DNA of 64,000 nt, from assembly GCA_964505725.1 (NCBI GenBank), contig CAZDJK010000047.1:52358-116357 (forward strand), given 5' to 3'. Source of the DNA: CAVRJC01 sp964505725. GTDB lineage: Bacteria > Actinomycetota > Acidimicrobiia > IMCC26256 > DASPTH01. The notes beneath the pieces were generated by a model. The model was not told the origin of the DNA, made no database searches, and saw only the letters and a program-made list of their open reading frames with translations. Position numbers and translations under genes: made by a program. The number at the start of each line of letters is the position of its first letter. The stretch's first letter is position 1. This document shows, piece after piece, positions 32,108 to 40,868 of the stretch.

Positions 32108-32868
32108 CCGACCGCGTGCTCGTCACCCGCGACGGTGCCGTCGTCACCGTCACGCTCAACCGCCCGGAGAAGTTGAACGCGCTCGACGGCGAGATGGTGT
32201 CGGGGCTCCTGGACGCGCTCGCCGGGCTCGCGACGGACGAAGGTGTGCGCGTCGTCGTCCTCACCGGCGCGGGCCGTGGGTTCTGCGCCGGTGGCGACGT
32301 CGAGAGCCTGGCGGACCGCGGTGGCCGTCCCGACTCGTCGGGCCCGCGCGACCTCCGTTCGCTCATGCGGATCGGCGAGCTGCTGCACGGCATGCCGAAG
32401 GCGACGATCGCGCGGGTGAACGGACCGTGCGCCGGCGCCGGGCTGTCGTTCGCATGCGCGTGCGACCTGCGCTACGCGGCGCGCTCGAGCGTGTTCACGA
32501 CCGCGTTCCTCAAGGTGGGCGCATCAGGCGACCACGGCAGCGCCTGGTTCCTCACGCGCGCGGTGGGCTCGGCGAGGGCCCGGGAGCTGCTTCTCCTCAG
32601 CGACCGACTCGACGCCGGCGAGTCGGCGCGAATCGGGCTCGTGCACGAGGTGGTCGACGACGACGAGCTCGCGGCTCGCGTCGACGAGGTCGCGGCGACG
32701 CTGGCCGGCGCGCCCGCGACGGCCCTCGCGAACATGAAGCACAACCTCGCCGATGCGGTGACGCTTCCGCTCGCTGAGTACCTCGACCGCGAGACGGAGC
32801 GCTTCGCGGCGACCACCGAATCGGGAGACACGCGCGCCGCGGCCCGTTCCTTTCTCGATCGCCGCTGA
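32104..32868 (+). CDS. Enoyl-CoA hydratase/isomerase family protein
   Basis: A 254-aa crotonase-fold protein. The oxyanion-hole segments are GRGFCAGGDVESL and NGPCAGAGLSFACACD. In the region where hydratases carry the second Glu it reads FLKVGASGDHGSAWFLTR, with Asp as in PaaG-like isomerases, so isomerase activity is as likely as hydration. GTG start; an upstream in-frame extension to 32086 (MCRGRA) is possible. Confidence 0.87.
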   Translation: MTDRVLVTRDGAVVTVTLNRPEKLNALDGEMVSGLLDALAGLATDEGVRVVVLTGAGRGFCAGGDVESLADRGGRPDSSGPRDLRSLMRIGELLHGMPKATIARVNGPCAGAGLSFACACDLRYAARSSVFTTAFLKVGASGDHGSAWFLTRAVGSARARELLLLSDRLDAGESARIGLVHEVVDDDELAARVDEVAATLAGAPATALANMKHNLADAVTLPLAEYLDRETERFAATTESGDTRAAARSFLDRR

Positions 32869-32906
32869 CGCAGACGACGCAAGTCGACTCTCGTCAGGGT
32901 CGTCGA

Positions 32907-33920
32907 TCACGTCGGCGTGACCGGCGCGTGGAGAAACTGTTGCGCAGCTTTCGTCCCGTTGTCGAAGAGGGTCGCCTGCTCCGCCTCGGAGATCTCGAAG
33001 TCGGTCGCGTTGATCCCGGTCGAGTCGACGAAGATCGTCCGTGCGGCCTTCTCGGGAGAGAGGTAGTAGCGGTTGGCGTTGTTCAGCACTGTGCGGAGAC
33101 AGTCGATCGCTTCGTGGAGGGTGTCGTCGGTGGCGTGCCCGGGAGGCATCGTCGTCTCCCGGGCCGACAGCTTGATGCCGATGGTCGGCCAGCGCGACGG
33201 CGCGCCGTCGCTCCGGTCGAACACCTCGACCGGAAAGTTGGACAGCAGTCCTCCGTCCACCCACGTGACGGTGCCCGCCGCGTAGCTCACGCCGTCGTAG
33301 GTCGAAGCCTTCGTGTCGACCTTGACCGGATCGAAGAAGAACGGGATCGACATCGACGCCCGCACCGCGTCGATGATGCGTTGCTCGTCGGGCTCGAGCC
33401 CGTAGTTCCCGTAGTCCCATGGGAGACGGACGACCTTGCCGCGCGTGATGTCGGCGGTGTGCACGATCAGCGCATAACGGCGCGCCTCGGGCTGTGAGCT
33501 GCCGGGATCGTCGAGCTTCAGCTGCGCGAACGTCGTGATCCCGATCTTCTCGAGGATGGCCCCGAGCCACTCGACGAGGTAGTCACCCGAATAGAGGCCC
33601 ATGTGCAGCATCAGGTGGGCAGCGTCGCCCACGACCCCGGCGTGTTGACGCAACCAGCTCTCCTGCTTGAACCTGGGGTAGTCGCACGAGCCCAGGTAGT
33701 CCTTCAGCCGCGCGAGGGGCTCGTTCGCGGCTTGCAACGCCGCGATGAGCGCGGCCGCGATCGCGCCGGCGCTCGTACCCGCGACGCGGGGGAAGTGGTA
33801 CTGGGCATCCTCGAGCGCGAGCACCGCGCCGACGAGACCGATGCCCTTCACACCGCCACCCTCGAGGACGAGGTCGGCCTTCTGGCCTTCGGGTATCGAC
33901 AGGAGAGCTTCGCCGGCCAT
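32907..33920 (-). CDS. Patatin-like phospholipase
   Basis: A 337-aa cytoplasmic protein. Residues 21-28 GGGVKGIG form the oxyanion-hole loop, 48-52 GTSAG holds the nucleophile Ser50, and D222 in WVDGGLLSNFP is the catalytic Asp. The catalytic dyad of patatin lipases is thus complete. It should hydrolyse membrane phospholipids or acyl esters. ATG start with GGAGGGG. It is the last gene of the minus-strand run starting at 41708, 44 nt after the protease gene. Patatins are known effectors in several bacterial anti-phage systems, which suits a membrane-damaging role here (inference). Confidence 0.88.
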   Translation of the reverse strand: MAGEALLSIPEGQKADLVLEGGGVKGIGLVGAVLALEDAQYHFPRVAGTSAGAIAAALIAALQAANEPLARLKDYLGSCDYPRFKQESWLRQHAGVVGDAAHLMLHMGLYSGDYLVEWLGAILEKIGITTFAQLKLDDPGSSQPEARRYALIVHTADITRGKVVRLPWDYGNYGLEPDEQRIIDAVRASMSIPFFFDPVKVDTKASTYDGVSYAAGTVTWVDGGLLSNFPVEVFDRSDGAPSRWPTIGIKLSARETTMPPGHATDDTLHEAIDCLRTVLNNANRYYLSPEKAARTIFVDSTGINATDFEISEAEQATLFDNGTKAAQQFLHAPVTPT

Positions 33921-33964
33921 GTATCCCCTCCGGGTCGTGTCGATGGTCCGGACGCCGCGCCCCG

Positions 33965-34753
33965 CTACTCCTCGACGGTGTAGAGCGCCCAGAAGTCGGA
34001 AGCGAGGCCGCTGCTGGTCAGGTAGCCGTAGGGCATCTTGCAGTAGCCCTTCAGCCCCCAGCCGTCGCCCCACGAGTTGCGCACCCAGAAGGTCTGGCTG
34101 CTGTCGTCGTAGCCGACGGCAAGGACCGCGTGCCCACCGAGCTGCTTCTCACCCTGCTTCGGCAGCGGCACGACACCCGTGCGTGCGACCTGCTCGCTCT
34201 CGAAGCTCTCGTAGACGCTGAAGCCGAACACCACCGGATAACCCGAGGCGAGGCACCCCTGCAATTGGTGCAGGTCTTGCAGCACGCGCCGATACACGAG
34301 TGCCTGGTGGTGCGCAGCGTCCTTGTAGCACTTGGCGGTCGGCTTGTTGCGGAACTTGGTGACCTGGTACGGCCACTCGTCCTCGGGACACACGCCGAGC
34401 TTGTTCAGCGACTTCATCCCGTCACGGATCATGGCGCCGCTGTCGGAGCTCACGGTCCCTTCGATGGCGCGCTCGTTGTAGTAGACGAACAGGCGCGACG
34501 GCATGAAGTCGTCGAGCTTCTGCTTCTTCTGGTCGAACTGGAACGCGGCGCCGATCGCGTTCGCGGTGCAGCTTCCCAGCTGACCCTGGTCGTAGACGTC
34601 CGGACACCCGCTCCGGAGATCGGCCCGCGCAGGGAGCTTGGTCATCACCGCCGTCGGCGCGCTGAACATGACATCGCGGTTGTCGGGGACGTCGGGTACC
34701 CAGCCGTAGCGCTGGACCGCTCGCGCGGTCAGACCTTTCACGGGACTGCTCAT
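33965..34753 (-). CDS. Papain-like (C1A) cysteine protease
   Basis: A 262-aa protease domain without signal peptide and without an inhibitory propeptide (mature fold starts near residue 38). The full papain active site is visible: Gln56 and Cys62 in DQGQLGSCTANAIG, His208 in GGHAVLAVGYDD, Asn226 in VRNSWGDGWG. It is predicted to act in the cytoplasm. Its ATG overlaps the stop of the chagasin-like inhibitor gene (ATGA), so protease can be made only after the ribosome has made inhibitor. GAGGAGG precedes the start. Confidence 0.92.
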   Translation of the reverse strand: MSSPVKGLTARAVQRYGWVPDVPDNRDVMFSAPTAVMTKLPARADLRSGCPDVYDQGQLGSCTANAIGAAFQFDQKKQKLDDFMPSRLFVYYNERAIEGTVSSDSGAMIRDGMKSLNKLGVCPEDEWPYQVTKFRNKPTAKCYKDAAHHQALVYRRVLQDLHQLQGCLASGYPVVFGFSVYESFESEQVARTGVVPLPKQGEKQLGGHAVLAVGYDDSSQTFWVRNSWGDGWGLKGYCKMPYGYLTSSGLASDFWALYTVEE

Positions 34754-35079
34754 CGGGCCCTCCTCGATCGAGCGTCGGATATCGGTTCGACGTGGACGGT
34801 GATCGTGTGGCGCTCGACCGGTGCCGCTTCCCACGACCGGCCCAGCTCCAACTCCACCGTCGCCTCCCCCTCGTGGATCCCGCGCAGCGCGAGCAGCTCT
34901 TCCCGGCTCGCGCTCCCGCTCGTAGGCTCCGCGGCCGGGGTGACGAACCCGCTCACCACCTCGTTCGGCGGCACGTGTGCCTGCCACCGGTAGCCGCCGC
35001 TGGAATGACCCTCGAGATGCACGACCTGCACCTCACCGATCCGGAGACGGATCTCGCTCGGCACCGCGTCCTGCATCAT
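34750..35079 (-). CDS. Chagasin-like (I42) cysteine-protease inhibitor
   Basis: A 109-aa protein. The chagasin loops that plug papain-type active sites are recognisable: SSGGYRW at 26-32 (usual NPTTGYxW), GIHEGEATVELEL at 67-79, and RSWE at 81-84 (usual RPWE). No signal peptide is seen from the two tandem ATGs (35079, 35076), so it should stay in the cytoplasm with the protease encoded next. Bacterial chagasins are usually exported or found without a linked target; here the order inhibitor-then-protease with a 4-nt overlap points to a dedicated pair. The identification rests on motif pattern in a short divergent protein. Confidence 0.72.
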   Translation of the reverse strand: MMQDAVPSEIRLRIGEVQVVHLEGHSSGGYRWQAHVPPNEVVSGFVTPAAEPTSGSASREELLALRGIHEGEATVELELGRSWEAAPVERHTITVHVEPISDARSRRAR

Positions 35080-35155
35080 CCGAGTCTTGCGGGCAAACTT
35101 CGCGACGTCAACGGAGCCGTGACCGATCTCGCCGAGCCCGCGGGTCTGCGCATTA

Positions 35156-35632
35156 TCACTCCGCGGTGTTGTCGGCGGGCTGCCGGGAGAGGTGGCTCGA
35201 GGTCCACCGCGCGTGCTCCTGCGAGACCAGGCCCTCGACGCGCTCGGCGAGGACACGTTCGCGATCGGTTCCGGCGTAAGGTCCGGCGGTGGCGAGATAG
35301 AGATAGCGCTCGTGCTTGAGGGCTTCCGCCGTCGATCGGTAGGTGATCCAGTTCGCGTGGTACTGGAAGAGCTGCTGCCCCCCCTCGAGCACGACGACGA
35401 GCGCGCCGAGCGCGGCCATGATCGCCCGGGCGGCGTCGAGGCTCGCGATCACCGGTATGGTCGCCGCGACGATGATCTCGACGAGCTTGAGCCACTTGTA
35501 GGCGCGCTGGTTGTAGGCGCTCTTGCGCTCGTACCAACCGAGCTGGTCCTCGAGACGCTCCCAACCCACGTTCTCGGGCCCGCGGGTTTGCGTCTGATGA
35601 GCTGCTCCTGGCGACCCGGGCTCAGTGGCCAT
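35156..35632 (-). CDS. DUF4231 / SLATT-like two-helix membrane protein
   Basis: A 158-aa protein. GWERLEDQLGWYERKSAYNQ at about 23-42 is an amphipathic lead-in. Two membrane helices follow (about 48-64 and 68-84) separated by a tight turn, then a helical soluble part with HANWITYRSTAEALKHERYL and RVEGLVSQEHARW. This is the DUF4231 pattern, which belongs to or resembles the SLATT group of small membrane proteins proposed to form pores in bacterial conflict systems. Its start overlaps the end of the nSTAND gene by 11 nt, so the two are translationally linked. Confidence 0.82.
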   Translation of the reverse strand: MATEPGSPGAAHQTQTRGPENVGWERLEDQLGWYERKSAYNQRAYKWLKLVEIIVAATIPVIASLDAARAIMAALGALVVVLEGGQQLFQYHANWITYRSTAEALKHERYLYLATAGPYAGTDRERVLAERVEGLVSQEHARWTSSHLSRQPADNTAE

Positions 35633-38600
35633 GCAATTTCGCCAGCCTCTTGCCGGCTTCCGCGAGCAGGGCCTTCTCGCTGACGCAGGCAACGCACGGG
35701 TAGCGCAACATGTACCTCCCGTCGGTCGACCACACACCTGTGTTCGCCGCGGACACGAAGTCGGCCGCCTGGTCCGGCGGTTCCGGGATGGGGTCGACGA
35801 GCATGAGGGCGTTCAGCTCCCGCGCACCCCCCGTGGCGAAGACCTCGGTCGGCGTGTTGGCGCCGTCGGCGAGCAGATATCGGCCGGTCGTGTCGAAGCC
35901 GAGCACGGCCACGCCGGTCCGAAGGTCGAAGTCGCGAACGGCGCTCCCCGATCGACGATCCCAGAGCACGATCCGTCCGTCCTCGCTGCCGGCGGCCACG
36001 AAGCGCGAACCGTTCGAAACGGCGATGGCCGTCACTGGACTGGCTCTCCCCTCTTCCCGGAGTGAAGCAGTCTTCGTGGCGGCGGCACGCCGCTCCGAGT
36101 ATCGGTAGACGTCGATCCCGCCGTTGTCCCCCGTGACGACGAAGAACCGCCCATCGGGCGCCCACGTCACCGAGAGAACTTGATGACCGGTGGAAGCGAC
36201 GAGTCTCGCGGGTGGACTCCCGTCGGTCGGGACCCGGTCGAGGTGGTACTGGCCCGTCGTGAAGTCGCCCCAAGCGACCAGGACGGAGCTCCCGTCGGGG
36301 CTCAGGTCGGCGGCCGAGATGAGCCCGCCCGGAGCGACGTCCGGGAGCTCGCGGGTCTTGGCGCCCGTCGACGGATCCCAGACCTCGACGCGTGTCGTCG
36401 CCGGGCTGCCATAGTCCTGCCCCAGCGTCACCAAACTGTCGGCGTTCTTGTCGGTGCCCGCCCACAGCGTGTAGCCCGACCCGGACGTTCCGGCGGGCGG
36501 ATCGAGCTGCATGACCTTGGCCGGGGCGAGGTCCGGAGACGCGCGGACCTCGACGGCGTAGCCCTCTGGCTGCTGGTACACCACGACGACGTGTCGATGA
36601 TCCCGGCTGAACGAAGCCTGGCCGGCGTCTTCCGGCAGGCTCGCGGCCACCGACACGGTCCGTCCTTCCCAGAGCCGGGCGCGGAGCACCGCGGTCGCTT
36701 GATCGTTCGCGCCTTTCACCCAGCTGACCTGCACGAACGAGTATGAGCCGTCGTCCGCGAGGCGCAGGTCGAAGATGCGGCCCGACAGGTCGAAGCGCTC
36801 CAGCGGAGTCCCCACTTGCGTGTCCCAGATCGCCAGCGAGCCGGAACCGCTGGTCATCAGGAGCGGACGAGCCGAGCCGGCCACGCCGTTCGGGTCGATC
36901 TGCTCCCCGGTGCGCACGACCCGAGGGAACTGGTCGGGTTGGGCCGGGTCGAGAATCGAGACGGTGCCGTGCGCACCGACCGCGGTCACCGTGCCCGCGC
37001 GCTGGTCGTCGAAGAGGAGCTGCTCGATCTCGTCCGGCGTCGGGAAGCTCGTGATCTGCGTCATGTCGGGCACCCGCCAGAGGTGGACGACCCCGTCGTG
37101 GGTACCGGCGGCGAGGATCGAGCCGTCAGGCGAAGCCGCGTACGCGGCCACGCCGGCTCGGGTCGCCTCCTTCGTGCCATCCGGGCTCCACACGGTGAGC
37201 ACATTGTCCTCGGATATCGTCACGAACCGCCCGCCGGCGAGGAATTGCGCGGTCACGATCCTCGGGCCGTCGACGGCGAGCGTTGTCGAACCGGAGCCGT
37301 CGGAGTTCTGGAGCACGACGCCACTTCCCGCCAGCAGGAGCACGCGTTGGCCATCCCGGCTGATCGCGCCGTCGACCCAGAAGCCCCGGTCCGGTGGCGC
37401 GGTCAGCTCGCCACCGACGTTTCGGCCGTGCATGTCGAAGACACGCGGCGCGAAGAAGTCCACGACGAGCAGCCTGCTGCCGTCGGCGCTGAAGTGAATG
37501 GCCACAGGACCCTTTGGCTCACCCTCCAAGGATCGGGACGCTCCGGTCCGGGTGTTCCAGAGCCACGTCCCGTTGTCGGCTCCGACCGCCAGCCAGTCGC
37601 CGTGCCGATCGACCTGCGTGTCCTCGAGGTAGGAGCCGAGCGGACCTGAGCTGAAGCTGACATGCGGTTTCGCGAGCGCGGCGCGCACCGCGAGCAGCGC
37701 CTCGGGCGTCTTCGCTTCGTCCACCGCCTGCGTCGCCAGTTGCAAGGAGCGCTCGGGACTGCTGCCTTCCGAGAGTGCTTGTGCGGCGAGGTCCGCCGAC
37801 TTGCTCCGGTGGGACAGATCCTCGCTCCTCCGCCACAAGGCGAAGGTGGCGACGAGCAGGCCTGCGAGCAGCACCGAGACGGCGCTCAGCACCACCCATC
37901 GGCGTCGCGCTCGTCGCAGCTGCGCGCGGGTCGCCGCGAGCTGCGCTTGCTGGCGCTCGAGCTCGAGCTTCTGCTGCTCCTCGACCTGCCCACGGAGGTA
38001 GCGGCTCCGCCAGTCGCGGATGGGCTGGGCGAGCGCGTCGTGAAAGATCTCGTAGTTCGAGCCTTGGCCGTCGTCGGGCATCGCGACCGAACGAAGGATG
38101 TGAAGGTCGGCGCCCGACAGGCGGCTGAGCACCGGCGCGACCTCCTCTGTGGAGCGGCCGGACATGTCGGCGAGGTCGGCGGAGCTGAACGCGATCTTCA
38201 TGCCCGTCCGCGTGACCAGGAAGCGGAAGACATCCGCCGCCACCGCTTGCTGCTCGGGCGTGAGCTCGGCCATCGCGGTGTCGAGATGGGTTCCGATGAT
38301 CTGCTGCGCGCCGCCCAGGCTCTGCAGCGTCTCGAGTCGGAGGACATGTGACCCGGCTGCCGACTCCTCGTCCCACAGCCGCTTCATGACCAACTGGAGG
38401 TATGTCGTCTCGATCTTCGCCGACTCGTCGCCGCGCAGCTGACCTTCGGCCGTGAGCTCGTGCTCGCCCGTGACCACTGCACCGAGGCGAACCTGTTCCA
38501 CGACGGTGTCGACCAGCGCGGGCTCGACATCGACATCGACGTCGTAGCCGTGGAGCTCGTTCCATCGCTGCACCGGCTTGACGATGGCATCGCGTGCCGC

Positions 38601-39248
38601 GACCGCGTCGAGATAGTCGAGGTGCAGGTAGTTGGCGTAGACGTTCGCGACTCGAGCCTTCAGGAGGTCGCCCAAGCGGGCGTAGGCGTCCTCGCGGATC
38701 GAGATGAGAATGTTGGCCCGGAGGTCACGGCGGTTGATGCACTGCGCGATCTGGTCCGGGAACGAGCGATCCGCTCCATCATGGGCTTGGTATGAGAAGT
38801 ACTCCTCGAACTGATCGAGGATGACGAGCAGGTCCCGCTCGGCGAGGCGTGTCGCCTCCTCGATCGCTCCCTCGAGTGAATCGTGGGGTAGCTGCAAGGG
38901 ACCGTCGACGAACGGTTCGATCGCGCGCCCGATCGCGTCGATCAACGCCGGCAGCGGATCCGACGTCCACGAGCTGAAGATCACGGGCAGGTCGCTCGGT
39001 CGCGCACTGCTTCCTGGGGCCGTTGCCAGCTCGTCGAGTCGGGCCGCGACGCCCGCGCGGAGCACGGAGCTCTTGCCCACTCCGCTCTCGGCGTACAGCA
39101 GCGTCAACCGGGCGACGCGCAGGTTGCCGATGATCCGCTTGATGTCGGCTTCACGACCGAAGAAGAACGCAGACTGGCGCTCGGTGAAGTTACCGAGCCC
39201 GACGTAGGGGCTCCCGGGCAACCGGGGCGTGTCCGCGGGCGCGGTCAC
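35622..39248 (-). CDS. nSTAND-type NTPase with transmembrane segment and C-terminal WD40 propeller
   Basis: A 1208-aa protein. Residues about 14-420 are a STAND P-loop ATPase: GREADI at 31-36, Walker A ESGVGKSS at 54-61, Walker B LVILDQFEEY at 141-150, sensor SIRED at 183-187, and the nSTAND1-typical YEIFHDALAQPIRDW at 399-413. About 420-450 is a coiled coil and 451-472 one membrane helix. From about 540 there are many WD40 blades (blade ends such as TVWSPDG, VHLWRVPD, AIWDTQ, EVWDPSTG, VLWDRRSG). A short tail with two Cys (YPCVACVSEK) follows. STAND proteins switch on by ATP-dependent oligomerisation when the sensor detects a trigger. It overlaps the TIR-SIR2 gene by 4 nt. Confidence 0.9.
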   Translation of the reverse strand: MTAPADTPRLPGSPYVGLGNFTERQSAFFFGREADIKRIIGNLRVARLTLLYAESGVGKSSVLRAGVAARLDELATAPGSSARPSDLPVIFSSWTSDPLPALIDAIGRAIEPFVDGPLQLPHDSLEGAIEEATRLAERDLLVILDQFEEYFSYQAHDGADRSFPDQIAQCINRRDLRANILISIREDAYARLGDLLKARVANVYANYLHLDYLDAVAARDAIVKPVQRWNELHGYDVDVDVEPALVDTVVEQVRLGAVVTGEHELTAEGQLRGDESAKIETTYLQLVMKRLWDEESAAGSHVLRLETLQSLGGAQQIIGTHLDTAMAELTPEQQAVAADVFRFLVTRTGMKIAFSSADLADMSGRSTEEVAPVLSRLSGADLHILRSVAMPDDGQGSNYEIFHDALAQPIRDWRSRYLRGQVEEQQKLELERQQAQLAATRAQLRRARRRWVVLSAVSVLLAGLLVATFALWRRSEDLSHRSKSADLAAQALSEGSSPERSLQLATQAVDEAKTPEALLAVRAALAKPHVSFSSGPLGSYLEDTQVDRHGDWLAVGADNGTWLWNTRTGASRSLEGEPKGPVAIHFSADGSRLLVVDFFAPRVFDMHGRNVGGELTAPPDRGFWVDGAISRDGQRVLLLAGSGVVLQNSDGSGSTTLAVDGPRIVTAQFLAGGRFVTISEDNVLTVWSPDGTKEATRAGVAAYAASPDGSILAAGTHDGVVHLWRVPDMTQITSFPTPDEIEQLLFDDQRAGTVTAVGAHGTVSILDPAQPDQFPRVVRTGEQIDPNGVAGSARPLLMTSGSGSLAIWDTQVGTPLERFDLSGRIFDLRLADDGSYSFVQVSWVKGANDQATAVLRARLWEGRTVSVAASLPEDAGQASFSRDHRHVVVVYQQPEGYAVEVRASPDLAPAKVMQLDPPAGTSGSGYTLWAGTDKNADSLVTLGQDYGSPATTRVEVWDPSTGAKTRELPDVAPGGLISAADLSPDGSSVLVAWGDFTTGQYHLDRVPTDGSPPARLVASTGHQVLSVTWAPDGRFFVVTGDNGGIDVYRYSERRAAATKTASLREEGRASPVTAIAVSNGSRFVAAGSEDGRIVLWDRRSGSAVRDFDLRTGVAVLGFDTTGRYLLADGANTPTEVFATGGARELNALMLVDPIPEPPDQAADFVSAANTGVWSTDGRYMLRYPCVACVSEKALLAEAGKRLAKLHGH

Positions 39249-40789
39249 GGTCCCGCCGCCGTGCGGGAAGCGACGAGTTGCGCTCGGAGCTCATCGACGT
39301 AAGTACTGAGCGGGCGCTGGAGTGCGTACACGTCGAGCTTGTGCCAGAAGCGTTCCTCGACGCTGTCGAAGCTCGGCGCGACGGCCCACGAGTTGTCGAT
39401 GTGCCCTTCCCAGACCCGCTGGAGGAGTACTCGCCAGTTCCAGTCGCGAACTTGCTGGCCGAGGAAGAGCACGTGGCTGCGCCTCATCTTGAAGAGCAGC
39501 TGGTTCGGTATGAGCGACACGATCTCGTTGCTGCTCAGGTAGTCGATGTAGTCGTTCTCGGTGATGACGTAGTTGTCGTCCCCGGTGAGCGCGGTGACCG
39601 CGCCGTGCACCTTGACGATCGTGGTGCGGTGCACCGTTCCATCGACGACGTCGATCGGGAAGCTCTCGTAGCGATTCGGTATCGTGATCGTGATCGGTTG
39701 CTTGTCCGTCCAGTTCTCGCAGTCGCGCTTGCTCACCCAGGCTCCGTCCCACGGGAGGTGCGAGAACTTGCCGCGATCGCGACCCGTCGCCATGTAGACC
39801 GCGATGTCGTAGGGCACTCCGATGGTGTCGAACGCGCGCTCTAGGGCGTCGTCGTAGTTCGTCGTGACGATCAGCTGGCCGGATTGGCGTGAAACCGGCG
39901 CGAGGAGGTTGGGCAGCTCGGCGAGGAAGCGGTGGACGCGGTTCGGCGCGTGGTGCGCGGTGAAGATGCGGCGAAGCGCGTCGTACAGATCCCGTTCGCC
40001 GCGGACCGAGCTCACGTATTGCGAAACCTGCGCGAGGTCGGCCGCCTCGACACCGTACTTGAACTCCGTTGCCAGATAGGCGGCGAGCTCGTCGCCGTCC
40101 GGGAGCGAGTCCGAGCCCTCGTGCCACGGGTCCGTGCGCTCGGACGCGTTGACGAGCGAGCCGAGCACCACGATCACGTTCCCTTCGACGAGCGCGTCTC
40201 CCACGACGCCGTAGTGCGGATCAGTGGGCGGTGGACCAGGCGGATCGTCGGGGACTGCGTCCCGGGAACCATCGGGCGAGTACTCCTGGATGCGCCGGAC
40301 GAGCTCGTTGACGTCGAGGTCAGCCTGGGTTCGCCGGTAGGGCGCGCTGTTGAGCCGCGCCAGGCGCCCGAGGCTGCGGGGCAGAATCCGGTCGTCGGGC
40401 ATCGCAGTCTCGTCGACGAGCACCGGGATGACCTGGATCGAGGAGCCGCGCTGCAGGGCGGTCTCCACCTCGACCCTGACGTGGTCGACCTGTCCGTTCG
40501 CGACACCGAGCTGTTCGCGCTCGCGCATGATCCGAGCCCAGTCCGGTCCGATCACGGCGAGGAAGACATTGCACCCGACAACGCGCCGTTCGAGCTCGGC
40601 GACGAAGTCGTCGCCGGGAAGGAGGTCGATCACGTCGATGAAGACGTGATCCTCACCGAACTGCTGCGCGAGGTCTTCGTGCAGCTTGGATGCCGCCCAC
40701 GCGGAGTCCTGGCGGCGATAGCTGATGAAGATGGTGGGTTGACTACGCGCGGGGGTTCCTTCGCTGGAAGGTGGCCGTTCCGTGCTCAC
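39245..40789 (-). CDS. TIR-SIR2 fusion protein (two NAD+-acting domains)
   Basis: A 514-aa protein from GTG 40789, which follows GGAGGGG; an ATG at 40828 adds 13 residues. Residues 19-165 form a TIR domain: TIFISYRRQDS at 19-29, VFIDVIDLLPGDD at 49-61, and VRVEVETAL at 104-112 with the candidate catalytic Glu (E107 or E109). Residues about 195-500 form a SIR2-like domain: VVLGSLVN at 207-214, where sirtuins have GAG, TTNYDD at 309-314 and KVHG with His395. Both folds can hydrolyse NAD+. Its stop overlaps the nSTAND start (GTGA). Likely role: NAD+-depleting or signal-producing effector of the NTPase. Confidence 0.85.
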   Translation of the reverse strand: MSTERPPSSEGTPARSQPTIFISYRRQDSAWAASKLHEDLAQQFGEDHVFIDVIDLLPGDDFVAELERRVVGCNVFLAVIGPDWARIMREREQLGVANGQVDHVRVEVETALQRGSSIQVIPVLVDETAMPDDRILPRSLGRLARLNSAPYRRTQADLDVNELVRRIQEYSPDGSRDAVPDDPPGPPPTDPHYGVVGDALVEGNVIVVLGSLVNASERTDPWHEGSDSLPDGDELAAYLATEFKYGVEAADLAQVSQYVSSVRGERDLYDALRRIFTAHHAPNRVHRFLAELPNLLAPVSRQSGQLIVTTNYDDALERAFDTIGVPYDIAVYMATGRDRGKFSHLPWDGAWVSKRDCENWTDKQPITITIPNRYESFPIDVVDGTVHRTTIVKVHGAVTALTGDDNYVITENDYIDYLSSNEIVSLIPNQLLFKMRRSHVLFLGQQVRDWNWRVLLQRVWEGHIDNSWAVAPSFDSVEERFWHKLDVYALQRPLSTYVDELRAQLVASRTAAGP

Positions 40790-40868
40790 CTGTGCCCCCT
40801 CCGCACTCGGTGTCGCCAGCCTCTGCATCCCGCGCCGAAAATCGATGATAACGGTGCCGGCCACGCAG

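Noticed and set aside
34750..40789. Classical Thoeris or Avs system
   Set aside because: Thoeris has separate ThsA/ThsB proteins, and Avs proteins carry effector and STAND in one chain with TPR sensors. Here TIR and SIR2 are fused and the STAND protein has WD40 repeats.
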